A DNA stretch of 64,000 nt from Porodaedalea pini. Taxonomy: Eukaryota; Basidiomycota; Agaricomycetes; Hymenochaetales; Hymenochaetaceae. Below, piece after piece: positions 49,450 through 63,800 of this stretch. Location of the stretch: the NCBI GenBank assembly GCA_002794775.1, contig NBAY01000016.1:186001-250000 (forward strand). Direction: 5' to 3'. Each line of letters starts with the position of its first letter. Position 1 is the first letter of the stretch. Under the pieces are notes generated by a model. The model saw nothing but the letters and a program-made list of their open reading frames with translations, had not been told where the DNA came from and ran no database searches. The translations under genes and the position numbers were made by a program.

Positions 49450-51040
49450 CGGATCCGGATGTTATGATACTCGAAGTTTCTCCACAACAGACTCCGGTAT
49501 ACCCTCTTCGAAGTTCACCTTGTTGTTGATGTCCCCAGCCTTTTCCGCCGAGCCTTTCACTTCCGAGTCGGGTGATCCAGCGGAGATACAGAAGCGGGGC
49601 GCATCAAGGGACGCCTGCGTACTGAAACCACATTCAAGAGGGCTTGGACGTGTCCTTGGGGCTGCATGAAGCCTCCCATTACGCCAAAGAGAGGAACAAT
49701 TCATCGCTGCGAAGGGCCATTGCTGTGATTGTGTGATAGGGACGCTTTCCACCCTGAGACAATTTTTTAGACCGGTTCCTACCATCGTAGCATTTATAAA
49801 GGAGTCTAACCTGCAACTGATTAGGATGACCTTCTTTATGGACAAAGCCCGAGCCTCGGTTTTGCAGGGTGAACCCGCAACCCTTGGGCTGGTTTTTTTT
49901 TTCAGTTAATTCCGATGGAACGAATTATCCTCACCTCCTGTGCCAAATCCTGAGAGGATTTTCACGTCAAATGTACGAAATCTTTACAAGCAAGTCCTGA
50001 ACTAACCGGCATAGTTGCTCTGGATGTAACTGCACGCGTTATCCCACTGGTCCACAACTATTCCTCATTATTGTTTGGGGGGGAGGTGGGGGGTCTGTAC
50101 AGAAAGACAAGGCGTACCAGAGAAGTATACTGTATCAGACAAGTTCGTTGGATTGCCCTGACAGCGGTAAATGAGAAATGCATCTTCGGTGAGCTTTGTG
50201 AACGTAGCCAACTGACATGAACAACCTCGGGATTCGTTTTTTGAAGGATTGAACAATCTGGCCCGCGACGTCAAATATTTCTGAAGTCCAGATGAGTCTC
50301 ATGATAACTCATTGTCCCCCTCATCGTCTGACAAACCTTGCTCAACTATTCCTTCACCGGTACATGCTCAATGCCGGGGTCCGCCACGTAATATTGGCTA
50401 TCTGCGAAAGCCAGTCTAAAAGGGTTTATATTTGAATGACGAAGCAGGGATAATGCTAGAGAGGAGAGCCTCACCGTAAGCACTCCACGAGCAGATGAAG
50501 ATATTCAGGCAAGTTATGCTCCATATCTTGCACGCACTCCGTTATTCCCAGCTCCTGGATGCTATCGATAATTTCGAGAGCCAAGAGCGCCGTAATGCCT
50601 GAAATATATTGCTTTCTTTTTGAACACTCTCGAATATGTCCGAGTTTCCTAACCTTGACTATTCGGAGGACACTAATCGAGCACATTGTCAGTTGTTCTG
50701 TGCTACACCACAGATGTCTGCTCACCTTATAGACGATGACTTCGCCACCGGATGTGGAGCCTATAGGCTCCACAATTGTCGTCTCATGCTTCGCAAGATC
50801 ATCAAGCTCCATGACACCGCCCTTGCTCTGTATAAGCTCTACGATCGCTTTTGTGATGTGGCCCTTGTAAAAGCCATCCTTACCTTGCTCAGCAACAGAC
50901 CTGAAGGTCTGCAATATCAGGGAATTTCATGATCTGCCCAGCAAGAGGCGCTTCCCCGTTGAAGAGCATGGCGTCGGCATCTGGCGACGCATTCTTGATG
51001 AGCGATTCTGAGTGCTGTCACTGTTATACTGAAACCAATC
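49450..51040 (-). pseudogene. Decayed gamma-glutamyltransferase, internal fragment
   Basis: On the minus strand, pieces match the fungal GGT family in order. These are SPDADAMLFNGEAPLAG; TFRSVAEQGKDGFYKG; VELIQSKGGVMELDDL; VEPIGSTSGGEVIVY; CPPNSQG on a 19-nt exon; [103 protein letters not shown]-type sequence; and SLDAPRFCISAGSPDSEVKG. Lesions: a frame break near 50912 between KFPDIA and TFRSVAEQ; an in-frame TAG at 50346-50348 inside VKELLSK; and a frame problem before GCGFTL. Both ends are missing: no N-terminal third, and the protein is lost after ESVVEKLR. Many splice sites survive, so decay is moderate. Confidence 0.85.
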
Positions 51041-51177
51041 AGTAAAAAAAGGCTGAATGCGCGAGCTCTATCTTCTTACAGCATAGCTATGTATCTGAGA
51101 CGTCCCTGCGGTAGTAAATATTAATCTGTTGAACGGGACTTGCCATAGAAAGGAGTTGCCCATACCCCTCTTCAGGT

Positions 51178-51378
51178 TCTGCCAAGCTCGATAATGTTGC
51201 ACTCACACCATCCCACAGGCTATGTCAGTGATAAAAACTAACAGGGATGTCTTTGATGTTTTAGCCTCTTAATTAACAAGTGCATTTTCATGTTGCTGGT
51301 AGTCTTCTGGTCGGAGAGTGTCGACAATATTACTGCATTCTTAGAGGGAAACCCCAAGCGTGTTATGACATGATATCA
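51178..51378 (+). pseudogene. Dehydrogenase 3'-end fragment (direct repeat, copy B)
   Basis: This fragment copies the last part of the dehydrogenase at 47494-47693: LDNV, the catalytic-His region, the last intron, the exon VFWSESVDNITAFLEGNPKRVMT-like ending and some 3' flank. It has no upstream dehydrogenase sequence. The intron donor side is scrambled (AACTAACAGGGATG in place of TATCAGGTATG), the acceptor GGTAGG has lost a G, and the catalytic-His segment reads CACCATCCCACAGGC. It cannot be expressed as a protein. Confidence 0.85.
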
Positions 51379-51509
51379 GTGCTCAAGTCGAGATTCGAGA
51401 GCATATTATTATCATGGAAAAAGACTCGCTACTGCATTATCGAAGGCTTTCCGAGGCGTACTCGGACACTCACACGCTTCTACCATAGCCTACATTACGC
51501 CTTCCATGA

Positions 51510-53795
51510 TCACATTCTGCGCGTCAGCACAACAGGCAACTCGCCGTTGCACACTATAAAGAAGTCCTGCAAATGCTCCTCCCACTCATTTGGATCGTAC
51601 CCAGGAGTGAACTGGATCTCGAAGCGCTGCATCAGGAGCGCGACGACCATGCGCATCTCTGCGAGCGCGAGCGCCCGTCCTGCGCAGTTCGCAGGCCCAT
51701 AGGAGAACGGGATGAACGCTGCTGTGTTCGTGATCACTTCCGACTCCGATTTTGAGTCTAAAGCATTCGAGTTGGAGTTTACAGAATGAGGAGTGCGTTT
51801 GACGGTGTTGGGCTGCAACCAGCGGTCTGGCCAGAACGCGTCCGGCGCGGGGGAGAAATAGGCCGGGTTACGGAAGAGAGCATAGGGCGGAACGACTACC
51901 GCTGTGCCTTCTGAGATAAAGCTGAATATACCACCCACAAGTGTTCAGCATTTGGGACTCATATAAATAAGAAGAGAATAGTACGTACCGGTCTCCAATC
52001 CACTTCCCGCCGCTTCCGGCCTCAGGTGCACGCTGCAAACAACTGCCGACAGGAGGCTGGAGTCGCATAGTTTCGTTTCTGGAATACAAGCACTTTGGTA
52101 AAGGACTGTATCAACAAGGAGGACAGAGTGCATACATGACTGCATTGAGGAACGGCATCTCTGCGAGCTTCGACGTATCGAATGGATCGCCCTCGCCAGG
52201 CGGAAATGCCACGTCGATCTCTTTTTGCAGGCGCTTGTACTCTTGCGGGTTTCTAAGCAGAAAGTAGAACAGCCCGCTAAGCGTCGTGGACGTCGTGTCC
52301 GACCCGGCGATGACGGCGAGCGCCCCGTCTGCGATGATCTCCGCATTTGTCGGCTGGACCTTCCCCACGCGCCCTTCGTCTATCTATATGGACAGTCTCA
52401 TTCTCAAGGCTAGGTGTAGTCTGAAGAGAAAGAGACATACAAGGTGGTAGAATAAATCCTTAGTGAGCGACCCGTTTTCCTTGCGTGCGCGAGCACGATT
52501 GGTGCCGAACTTGCGGAACTCGTCAACATCCTCGGCTACGAAGGGGAGCTTCCGCAAAAGTGGCATGAACCATGGGAGGTGCTGCAAACACGCCGTTGAT
52601 CTGAGAAATTAGGTTTGGCAGTCAGTTTAAGTGGTATGTTGTGGCAGATTGAATTGGACGGAAATATAGACATACTTTATTCCGGCCTCTAACATCGTCC
52701 AGATACCTTCTTTGTCTCCGCCGTCGCGCATGAGCTCGAAGCCGCCTCCGAAACTAATGATGATGAGCCAGGCATACGAAGATAAAAGCGTCATAGCTAG
52801 CTTACGCCATGTCACCCATGAAGTCCGTACTGCAAATAAAATATCAGCAGTAACCCTCATCCGCTATGAAAAGTATTTGACCCACGTAAAGTAGTTCAAC
52901 CATGCCGCCAAGTTCACAGAAGAGATGTCATTTTTCACAGAGCGCTTCTCTAGCTCTGCAACAAGCTGAAGCGCACGCTTTTGGACGATCGGCTCGTAGC
53001 CTTTGACCGCGGTGGTGTTGAATGCGCGGTTCCAAGGCTTCCGACGCCGCGCGTGCTCGTGGACGGAGCGCAAAGCGACGAGGGACGGTGTCGCTCCATT
53101 TGGCGTACGAGCTGACCACACTATTCATATTTTTTTAGCAAAATATCTGTATGTGATCAATAGAGAAGTGCAAAAGTGTACTTGGACCTTTCGGCATCCC
53201 ATCGCCACCCAGAATATTGGAAATTGCGGAGACATCTACGACCGAGAGCTCGTTGGGACCTATGACGGAGCGACATTAATGGTAACGTCTAACCTGAGCA
53301 ATGATCTAGGATTCACCGACGCGGACATACGGCCCATACTTCGCATGAAGCTCCTTGTGATAGATATGGTTCTTCCCCTTCACCATAACGAATACGGCCC
53401 ACAATTTTGACACCTTCGCCAGGACCGGACCAGGGTACTTCGCGAGTGGATGCCATGGTGAAAGTCGGTAGACGATGATGCTCGTTGCCAAAGAGACGTA
53501 AAAGAGAGCAAACGCGCTGAGGACGGCGAGCGTAGAGTCTTGAAAGTGATTGAGGAAGCAGGCAGCAGGCAGACTTGGAGCAACAGCGAGAAGGAGGAAC
53601 TGAACGAAAATATGCGACGCGTCGGGTTCATGGTGTTTGTAGATTGCATGAACGGTCTGAGAGGTTGTTATTTTCCTTTCATGAGAAAAACGACTAGGAA
53701 ATACTCACCAATGCGCATGCAACATCGAAGAGGAGTGCATCACGAAAGGCGAGCTCCGGTACTTTCAGGGTACGCAGCATAGAGGCATCCATCAT
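51510..53795 (-). CDS. Cytochrome P450 monooxygenase
   Basis: Ten exons close to 581 aa: 53709-53795, 53317-53656, 53188-53259, 52886-53120, 52806-52829, 52676-52753, 52441-52600, 52136-52383, 51989-52078 and 51510-51921. Hydrophobic N-terminal helices ([34 protein letters not shown]) suggest ER membrane anchoring. The proline hinge is [12 protein letters not shown]450 landmarks follow: the C-helix [12 protein letters not shown], the I-helix oxygen groove [12 protein letters not shown], the K-helix NETMR (ExxR), the PERF-like FWPDRW, and the haem loop [17 protein letters not shown] with the Cys ligand. Exon 5 is only 24 nt. All key residues are present, so the gene looks functional beside the decayed block. 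It resembles basidiomycete-expanded P450 families; the substrate is unknown. Confidence 0.92.
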
Positions 53796-54251
53796 TGCAC
53801 TATGAAGGAATTGTACTGATAGCTATAGAGTGTGTTGCGCTCATTTTTGTGGAGACGCTTTATAGGCCTGACACCGGGCTTTATAGGTTCGGGGATCGGT
53901 CAGAAGGCTAAGGACTCATATGGTTCTGAACGCGAGAATATTAATGACCATAAGCCAATATGTTAAAACGCGATGGATATCGGGTGTGTGGCCGTAATTG
54001 CGAATCCGTAAGAAGACCTTCAGTGGGAAAGACTGAATGCGATTGTCAGATTGGTGAGTTCCGCGAAGTTCGTTAGCACGGGACGGGCGGCATGACCCAT
54101 GTTTCGTCACATAATTTGAAACTATAACCATTCGAAGTACAGCCAGTCGGCAAAATTCCCGCCAGTTCGAAGTGCGCACCTGAGTCTTAGTGCATGAGAG
54201 GTAAAATTCAGACATGGTAGTCAGATGGACGATACAGATATTTACAGCTCC
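53796..54251. other. Intergenic between P450 and MAP2
   Basis: These 456 bp hold the P450 promoter and the MAP2 3' UTR. ORFs here (for example 53916-54215 minus) show no motifs. Confidence 0.4.
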
Positions 54252-56017
<1,766 letters not shown>

Positions 56018-56436
56018 CGAATCTTGAAGCGTAGTGATAAGGGCTTCAGAACATGCACTGATGCAGAGTTCAAAAAGAGACGGTTACTTACCTCGTCACT
56101 TAGTGGCTGTGCACAGCGATCTTCAAGTTGTCTTTGGGTTTCTGCTCATGGAAGTTTTTTAAAAGACGCTCGCACGGAATAAATATTAACGTCTAGCGAA
56201 TCAAATGGAGGCTAGTTGCTCATACTAGATTTCTTTCGAACCCAATTTCAACGTACAAACCAGACTGAAAGTACTTTTGTTACGATAATACCGTGATAGC
56301 AACCGGCTAGCCGCTATCTCGACGGCATTACTCATTCAGTGTAAAAGGACGTTCAAGAGAGTTATCAACAGCACATCAAATATGACGACATGTATGAAAG
56401 TGAATATGGCTAAGCGCTCGAGCCTTCGTTGTTCAG
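56018..56436. other. Intergenic, no gene seen
   Basis: About 420 bp lie between the MAP2 start and the stop of the next minus-strand gene, and contain its 3' UTR and the MAP2 promoter. Confidence 0.4.
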
Positions 56437-57268
56437 TTATTGCCCAAGTAACTGAGAGAAAATGTCAGTTACAGGGTGTAGTTGGAATTCGATAGATAAC
56501 GGACCAACAAGCTGATCGAGGATGTCTGCATCCAATAGCACTTGGATGAAACCTAGACGCGGCTTGACAATAAAGCGTCTACTGAAGGAGGATGCAATAG
56601 CTTCGTCATTTCCTTCTGAGTACAGCTAATTGTAGCAACGTTAGAAGTTGTACCGTGCACGGAGATGAAACATACCTTCAATGAGCATGGAAAACGAAAC
56701 TTCCATACATATGACTTGCCGCGCGTCTCAAAGCGATAAGCACTAGTACTGCTTTGGAGAGTGAATAAAAACTTTCATTGCATGGTGGTCTAGCTGCCAC
56801 CTACACGTACGAGGAGATGCAGAAGTCAGACCGCCCTGTCCGCTTCAAGTACATTTTGGCCGGAAAGAAATCCTCTGGTGATTCTGGAGACACCAAACGC
56901 AGCTTGTCCGCTCCGAAGGTATTCAACTTCCAATCTGCGACCAGGACTTCTTTCGCCTGTTTTGCCTCTCTACGCGTGATTCGCGTAGATCTCTGGAGCT
57001 TCAGCCAGTTCGTGGTGGAAATGAGATCGTATCGCAAGCTCAGTGCTTTGCAGCTCAGTGACAAATTGCCCAAACCATGGTGTGAAATAATGAGCGCTGT
57101 GCGGTCGCCCAGAGCGTCGAGGGTCTTCTGGAACAAAGCCGAGGTTGAGGCCTGAGACTCGAAGTCAAGTGCTGAGCTCGTCGAGGAACTCATAGGGTGG
57201 ACTTGCATTTTGGGTAGATATGGGAACAAGTGCCGTAACCCGAGCTTCATATTCACTTGCTTATGCAT
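56437..57268 (-). CDS. Small uncharacterised protein (242 aa)
   Basis: Exons 56805-57268, 56676-56751 and 56437-56625 close in frame. The protein contains a hydrophobic strand (TALIISHHGLGNLSL), a basic region (RITRREAKQAKEVL), FFPAKMYLKRTGRSDF, then SAYRFETRGKSYVWKF. It ends with a hydrophobic helix-like stretch (RLGFIQVLLDADILDQL). The RFETRGK..WKF pattern recalls lipid-scramblase/Tubby-like beta-barrel domains of basidiomycetes, but this is a weak resemblance only. There is no signal peptide. Several in-frame ATGs (57268, 57250, 57205) are possible starts. It is divergent from VPS20 (383 bp apart). Confidence 0.6.
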
Positions 57269-57651
57269 CTAAAATGCAGCGTGCGTCCCCTAGCTGCGCG
57301 TGTCAGAAGTGGGTGGATCAAATTGCAGTAGTGAATGCTGTCCACAGGCGCAAGGTCCGCGTCGATTGAATAGCATCTGCCTGAATTTGTACAGAGCACG
57401 TTCATCCAAGACAAATGCAGAGATTGCGAATAGGATTGGGAGCAGCAGGTGCAGAGATTTTTAAATTAGGTCTTGCTATATGCCAAGTCAGAATTAGAGT
57501 AACCAATTTTTAGGATCCAACAATACTGAAACTTGGGTAGGTTGGGAGAGGGACCGCGTTCACTTCGCTTCGTTGATCCGTTGATGGCCGGCCGGCTCTG
57601 TCACTACAACTCATCACTGCTTGACTTGATCTCAAGAGTCAGACACCGACC
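57269..57651. promoter_or_regulatory. Divergent intergenic region upstream of VPS20
   Basis: These 383 bp lie between two outward start codons. No repeat or known operator is seen. Confidence 0.35.
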
Positions 57652-58504
57652 ATGGGCGGCGCTCAGTCGACGCCAAAGATCACTCAACAAGACCGAGCAA
57701 TATTAGAGTTAGTGCACTAGATCTTCCTTCTTTCTCACCAGCTGCAACGTCTGAACTAGCTTGAAGCTCCAGCGTGACAAGCTTAAACAATATCAGAAGA
57801 AGGTGCGCACTCTTGCGAGCTCGAATACTACAACTTGGAACGTCTCAATAGTCTCCCCAAATAGATTCAGACTGTGCTAGACCGCGAACAGGAGATTGCA
57901 CGACAACATTTACGAACGGGGAACAAGGACCGTGCTCTCGTTGCGTTGCGGCGGCGCAAGTACCAGGAGTCTCTGCTCGCGAAGACGGATAGTCAGCTGG
58001 AGTCGCTCGAACAGCTTGTATCGACGATCGAGTTCTCGCTCGTGCAAGCATCTGTGTTACATGGACTGAAGCAGGGAAATGATGTGCTAAAGGAGATCCA
58101 TCAAGAGATGAACCCAGAGAGCGTCGAACGGTTGCTGGAAGAGACAGCCGAGGCACAGGCATACCAGCGGGTGCGCTTGGCGTTTTATCTAGAAGCTATT
58201 TCAAGTACTGAATCCCTTCATTTTATCATAAGGAAATCGACGAGATGCTCGCTAATACACTGACTATGGACGAGGAGGACGCAGTGCAAGCCGAACTGCG
58301 CGAACTCCAAGCTGAAGCCGTAAGTCTCGTACTCGTCTCTGCGAACCGTTCTCTGAGTATATGTCTCCGCAGGCGACCGAATCAGAGCCCTCAGTACCTT
58401 TCGGACTTCCTGCTGCCCCGAAGAAAGAGCCTGTTGCAAGTGAAACCCCTAGCGAGGAAGTCTCTGCAGCACAAGAACGAGCACGAGTTGCTCTGGAGGC
58501 TTAG
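57652..58504 (+). CDS. VPS20: ESCRT-III subunit Vps20/CHMP6
   Basis: Exons 57652-57707, 57760-57802, 57865-58170, 58233-58319 and 58373-58504 give 207 aa, the usual size. It starts MGGAQS, an N-myristoylation signal expected for Vps20. The Snf7-fold helices follow: ITQQDRAILDLKLQRDKL, ALVALRRRKYQESLL, QLVSTIEFSLVQASVLHGLKQG, then EMNPESVERLLEETAEAQAY and EIDEMLA. A Pro/Glu-rich linker and a short C-terminal helix (AAQERARVALEA) complete it. Vps20 links ESCRT-II (Vps25) to Snf7 polymerisation on endosomes. All introns (52-62 bp) have GT-AG borders. Confidence 0.92.
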
Positions 58505-58656
58505 GTCTCTTGGAGTGACGCTCAGGATGTTCTAGGGTTATCTTGAGTTAACATGTAGAGCATTCATGGTCTTGGGAGTCAGTTCTCATTGAGGATACAT
58601 ATATTCGACAGCGAGCGAAAGCTTACAATAGACGTAATACATAAATGCTACGAGAA

Positions 58657-60590
58657 CTACCAGCTATCAAAGTTCCCAAACCCGATCTTCCGCTTCTTCT
58701 TACCCTCATCGTCGTCCACAACGTCTTTACTTGATGCACTTGCTTCGAGCGGTCGTTTTAAATTTAGATACTTTCCTACACCACCTGTACTTGATCCATT
58801 GGTCCCAGCACTTGCAGGGCTGTCAATCCCGAGCTTCACGCCGAACCAGTTAACATCATCTCCCTCTTTCTTCTGCTTCGTGTTACGTGCAGCAGGATCT
58901 CCAGCTTGTTCTGCCGCCGCCCTTCGTGCCAGTTTCTTCTTTAGCCTGGTCTTGTATTCTTCGAATGGGTCTTGGTAAATGATGATCTCTGTGATGCGCA
59001 CGGTCTTCGCAGGTCGATCAGTGCCCTCTTTGCGCGGCAACCGTTCGAGCGTATCAAGCACGTCTTCTCCTCCGACTAACTTCCCAAACACTGTGTGCTT
59101 TCCGTCGAGGTGTGGTGTCGGCTTGAACGTCAGGTAGAATTGCGACGTGTTCGTTCCCATACCGCGGTTCGCCATCGCAAGCACGCCTCGTGCGTCATGT
59201 TTTGCGGCGCCCTTCAAATCATACTCGTCACGGAATGCTGCACCCCAGTATGATTGTCCTCCTGAGCCAGTTCCAGTAGGATCGCCCGTTTGAATCTAAT
59301 TAAAAAATGCGTCAGCTTTGAGTAAAACCTCTGCAGCGTAATGCCTACCATAAAACCTGGCACTAAGCGGTGGAATATGCAGTTGTCATACTTTCCTTCC
59401 CGCGCAAGCATCAGGAAGTTGTAGCAAGTTTTGGGTGCCTACTGAAACCATGAGCACACTTCCATGACAAACTTGCTTCAAACCGAGTGCATCACCTTTT
59501 CGCAGTACAGTTCAAGGTTCAAGCTACCACCTAAGCTTGTTACCATCCGAACGTAAGCTCGCCGCTTTCCAACATCCGACTCCTTGCTCTTTGACTTCGG
59601 AGGATTTGATATTGCCTCGAACATGAGCTCCTCCTCGTCCCATACCAATCGCGATGTTTGCGTTGTCGGGTCCACAGATGTCGATGTCAAGGACGCGCCG
59701 GGCAACCCACTGGAGTAAGGTGATACATTCCCTATGTACAGTAAGGTTAATAAAGGAACAAGATAATCGTGGTTGAGACATACACGGGAGCTTTTCTTTT
59801 TCCTTTACTGTAGTCCCACCAGATACTGGGGCTGGTTTTGCGACCACATCCTTCGCACCTTTCGCAGGTTTGTTAGCAGCCGAAGATGCTAACGGTACAG
59901 ATGCAGATGGAAGTGCGTGTGGATTTTGTAATGTAATAACGTCCTCTCTTAAGAAAGACTGGCAGTTAGGGCAAAGCAGGTAGTTGATCTCATCACCTCA
60001 CCTACTTTTTGAAGGACGTATCATTCAGTAGATCCTTTCCACCTTTGATGCTCTCTGCCAAATACACGTTACCCGAGGTCGCAATGGCCACGATATGTGA
60101 GTGCTCGCTGAAGGGCTTGAATGATATGGGGTCGTGGATTTGACCATCCGGTTTGCGCGAGTAGTTCAAGTGAATAAGATCATTGGGCGTGCATGGCTCT
60201 CCAGTTATAGGATTGGTGTTATTATGCTGTCTTAAAAACACGATGAGAGATCTCGTCCTGAATGAACATGGCAGCTAGCAGAACGCACTTCAACCAAGGC
60301 AATATGTTTACCAAGTCAAATACATTGCCTGTGCCGTCTGCATTCCTGACACAAACAGGATGCTCAAAGGGCTGAAATGAGAGTGCACAACAATCAAAAG
60401 GCGTCCTTGCTCCAGGGTGTGGTGCTTGCTGCTTTCTAATTCGTATGAATCCTCATGTCAGCAGCGGAGCAAGGATGACAGACAGACGAACGGACGCCTT
60501 AAAGCCAGACGATGATGAATGTTGCCCTCCAGCGGCTCCGGAATGCTCGGTATGCGTTATATAGAGCCTATCGTTGCTTCCGTGTCCCAT
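58657..60590 (-). CDS. U-box cyclophilin, PPIL2/Cyp8 homolog
   Basis: Exons 60492-60590, 60289-60431, 60006-60230, 59784-59947, 59496-59731, 59349-59438 and 58657-59295 give 531 aa (human PPIL2 520). The N-terminus [12 protein letters not shown] matches the family start. The split U-box follows: [32 protein letters not shown], [19 protein letters not shown] and GNVYLAESI. The cyclophilin domain has [19 protein letters not shown] with the catalytic Arg, [20 protein letters not shown] and [10 protein letters not shown]. The protein is a spliceosome-linked E3-type isomerase. At intron 4 the donor GTATGT (59783), not the overlapping GTGTAT, keeps the frame. The first intron has two workable donor/acceptor pairs. 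The C-terminus is Lys-rich ([14 protein letters not shown]). Confidence 0.9.
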
Positions 60591-60802
60591 GTTATGCTAG
60601 TTTTGTGCTTGATATGTCGTGTCGAGAGAAGAAGAAAGGAAAGGATGTTCGCGTGCGCGTGACCGAAGCGCGACCACGACGCGCTAAAACTTGAGTCACG
60701 TCTTGACCGTGGTCCGTTGACCACCTTCAAGTTGCTCAGACCTCGAACCTCAAGGGCTGCACCCCTCAGCTTGATTTTTTTTCGTACACAAGAATCTAAT
60801 TC
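60591..60802. promoter_or_regulatory. Shared divergent promoter, PPIL2 / MED5
   Basis: Only 212 bp separate the two start codons. A T-run (60775-60782) sits just 5' of the MED5 ATG. Confidence 0.4.
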
Positions 60803-63800
60803 ATGTCTCTGACGGATGTGACGAGTAGATGCTTCCAGGCTGGTATTGGTGTGCAGAAGGTGCTCGTGGTCTCTGTCTATCTTCTGATGTATACTAAAAA
60901 CATTCTTGTTCTGTCGAACCGTAGTGGGGACGCATGTGTCATCTTTTAAAAGTCAGGAGTGCAGTACCGGAGTTTGAGTCACAGTGCGAACTTAGTAGTG
61001 AGCCATCTATAACTGTGAGGTTCGCATTTAGAGCATTAATTCCAGACCGCCCTATTCAGACGCTGTGCTTGAACTATTCGGTTTATATCCAGCAGATCTA
61101 CTTCTGTACTCCTACATCAAGCACGCATTACACAACTTCGAGCTTCTATCCCTTCCCGCTTTCGTTTTCACATTTTTTGAAGCCGCCAAATCTCCAAACT
61201 TGCATGACACATCTACTCTGGACATGCTCTGTCGACTAATACAAGAAGAACACTTTTCATCAGGCTTGCCTCCCGACCAGTCTTTGCTCAATATGCATAA
61301 TTCCTCTACCCCAAGAGTACTGGAAATAGTCCACGGCGCTTTAAATTTACTCCGCGTATCATATACCCTCCCGACTTCTCCTTTCCATAATCTGACATCA
61401 TCTGCATCACAACTGGTCATGCTTCTTCTATCGTGCGTCAGTGATATGACTTCTGTAACAACTGCGCAAGCTATGATGCACTACGCAGAGGTTCTCGAAA
61501 TGCTACAAACATTACAGCTTGATGGAGAGATCAGGGCTGTTCTAGAGTCGTTTGCGCTGTCGCTTAGTATGATTTTGGGTGACGACGCTAAAATGGCTCA
61601 AGAGGCACAGTTGATGCAGTCGCTTCAGCTTTCGTTGGGAAAAGGCGATATTCTTGGACCAAACTCCCAGTCAGATATCGCGACGTGCAGTCTAGTGCTG
61701 CGACATCTGGTAAGCAGTTGCGATAACAATTGGGTGTATTCTGATCGTCTCTAGGTAGAAAATAGAACAACACCATTTGGATCTGGAACACCGATGGCTG
61801 TCGCGGTACTAGTTACTGCATTTCGATGGACATCGTGGACTCCTAAAGTATTTTACACGCAGCTTTTCCTTGCTGCTATATCTATTCTTGCCCAAAGTAG
61901 CGTGCACCGGGGTAGCGCTTTCATTTGGCGTTCCTTCATTATAACACGAGTGAGATACACATATAACATGGGGATAGAGCATCTAATGACTTAAATTGAC
62001 AGCTTACACACCTGCTGAGCGACTTCGAGCAAGTTCTAAGCACCGAACCAATGGCAGACTCTGACTGGGTTAGCTTTCTCTTTAACTTCTTTCGAATATC
62101 GTCTTAACGTGGAAAAAGCGAGGAGCCATTCAAGCAGCACTTCTTGCCGTGCAAAGTCGTACAGATCTTTTAGACCAATGTGATGCGGCTGCTATTTCGA
62201 AAGACTCAGATGATATGATTGTCGACTTGGCCGACAGGTAAGAAAATCCTCCTACGTAACGATCCCAAATTTCACTTTTTCAAGCAGTGGGCGTGCTTCA
62301 CCTACTTCACCGCATTTCTTCGCGACCTTAGTCCAGTATTGCGTGCACCGGACAAATCTCATCGACAACGTAACTCGGATGTTATTTAAAACAATAACCG
62401 AGCCAGCCTTGAATACGCTACTATCCAGCGATTCCCAGGAGAACGGATCTGCACTAGATGTGAGTCTTCTACTCACGTTTGCCTATACGGGTTGACTGAC
62501 AACCCAAGGAAGGCTTACATCGAGTCCCGTCTCATCTCTGACACAAACAACGAGGAGGCGCTTCTCTCTTTCCTTCGTCGAGCGCTCGACGACATCCCGA
62601 ATCATCCTCAGATTGCTCGACTCGTGCAGAAGGTTAGTACACGGCCATATCAACCATGGGGGTGCTCATATCTTATATATTGCAGAGGGTTGAGCTATTG
62701 TGTCAACAATATGATGTTGAGGGCCTCGGTATACTTTGCAAAGTTTTCAACTCTCATGACCTAGCGATGGATCTTGTTTCGCTACATGTCAAAATTGATG
62801 ACATTCTCGTTCCTATCCTTGCTTTCGTAGATGAGTTCGATTGCGAATCAGTAGGTATGTAATACTTTATCTCGACATGAAAAGATATACTTGATCTTCA
62901 ATCTCAGGGGATCCTCAAACTGCGCTTGAATATCTCGGAAATGTGGTTCTGTTTTTGCAAGCAACCTTAGTGAAATATCAGGTAATGACCAACGAAGCTC
63001 CTCATTTCCTCATTCTCAACACTTTTGCGCAGCTTTCGTCTCATATCTTTACGCTCGGCGATCGTGTTCTCATGACAGACTATTTGTTTTCAACATCGAC
63101 GGTTTCTCGCATGTCGTCACTGGGAGCAGAGGACGTGAGCGCTGTAAAAGCATGGTCCAAGGCCCTCTTCGACACTAATAGCGAAGGTATTGAGGATAAC
63201 ATACTCAGGTGAAAACGGCTCGTTTAATTGGTATTGAGAAGCGCGTACTGAACCTCTCTACTCAAGGACCACGAAGCCGAAGATGTTGATGAAGCTCACG
63301 GCGACTTTGATTCTGCAAGCGTGCAATGCGTGCACCGACCGTAGAATGGAGGCCGAAATGTTGAAAAACGGTGTATCATACTTTACTGGACCACTTTTGA
63401 ACTGGACACTCGTCGGAGGTATCAAAGCATTGCTACGTGATATTCTGGAGAAAGAGTAAGCCATGGCTTGCTCCTCATATGTGCTGCTCTCAATCCTCAT
63501 GAGTTCCTATCGGCAGCTTCAATGCCCCTGTGCATCTGGAAGTTCTACAGACCCTTGTCGAGTCGCCTTCCTGTCCACAGACCGTGCTCAGTTTGACTGG
63601 GCATGGCATTCTGGCACTCGTAGCCGACCCAAATGCATTGTCATACGAGAAGAAGGTACAAAACACTTCTTTCAAGACCACGAGTCTTCGAGCCATCGCC
63701 AGCAAGGCTCTGGCTATACCCAACGACGGTACGCCGATGCTGTCTATCTTTCTCAGAGATGCGCTTGAACATTCATATTTCAGAGTCCTCTGACACGAGC

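Noticed and set aside
50471..50914. Intact 147-aa protein on the minus strand
   Set aside because: It is GGT coding sequence plus two introns read through. After splicing it is part of the broken GGT.
59524..59847. Alternative 107-aa reading frame beside the PPIL2 gene
   Set aside because: It results from using GTGTAT as donor. The adjacent GTATGT donor restores the conserved PPIL2 sequence.
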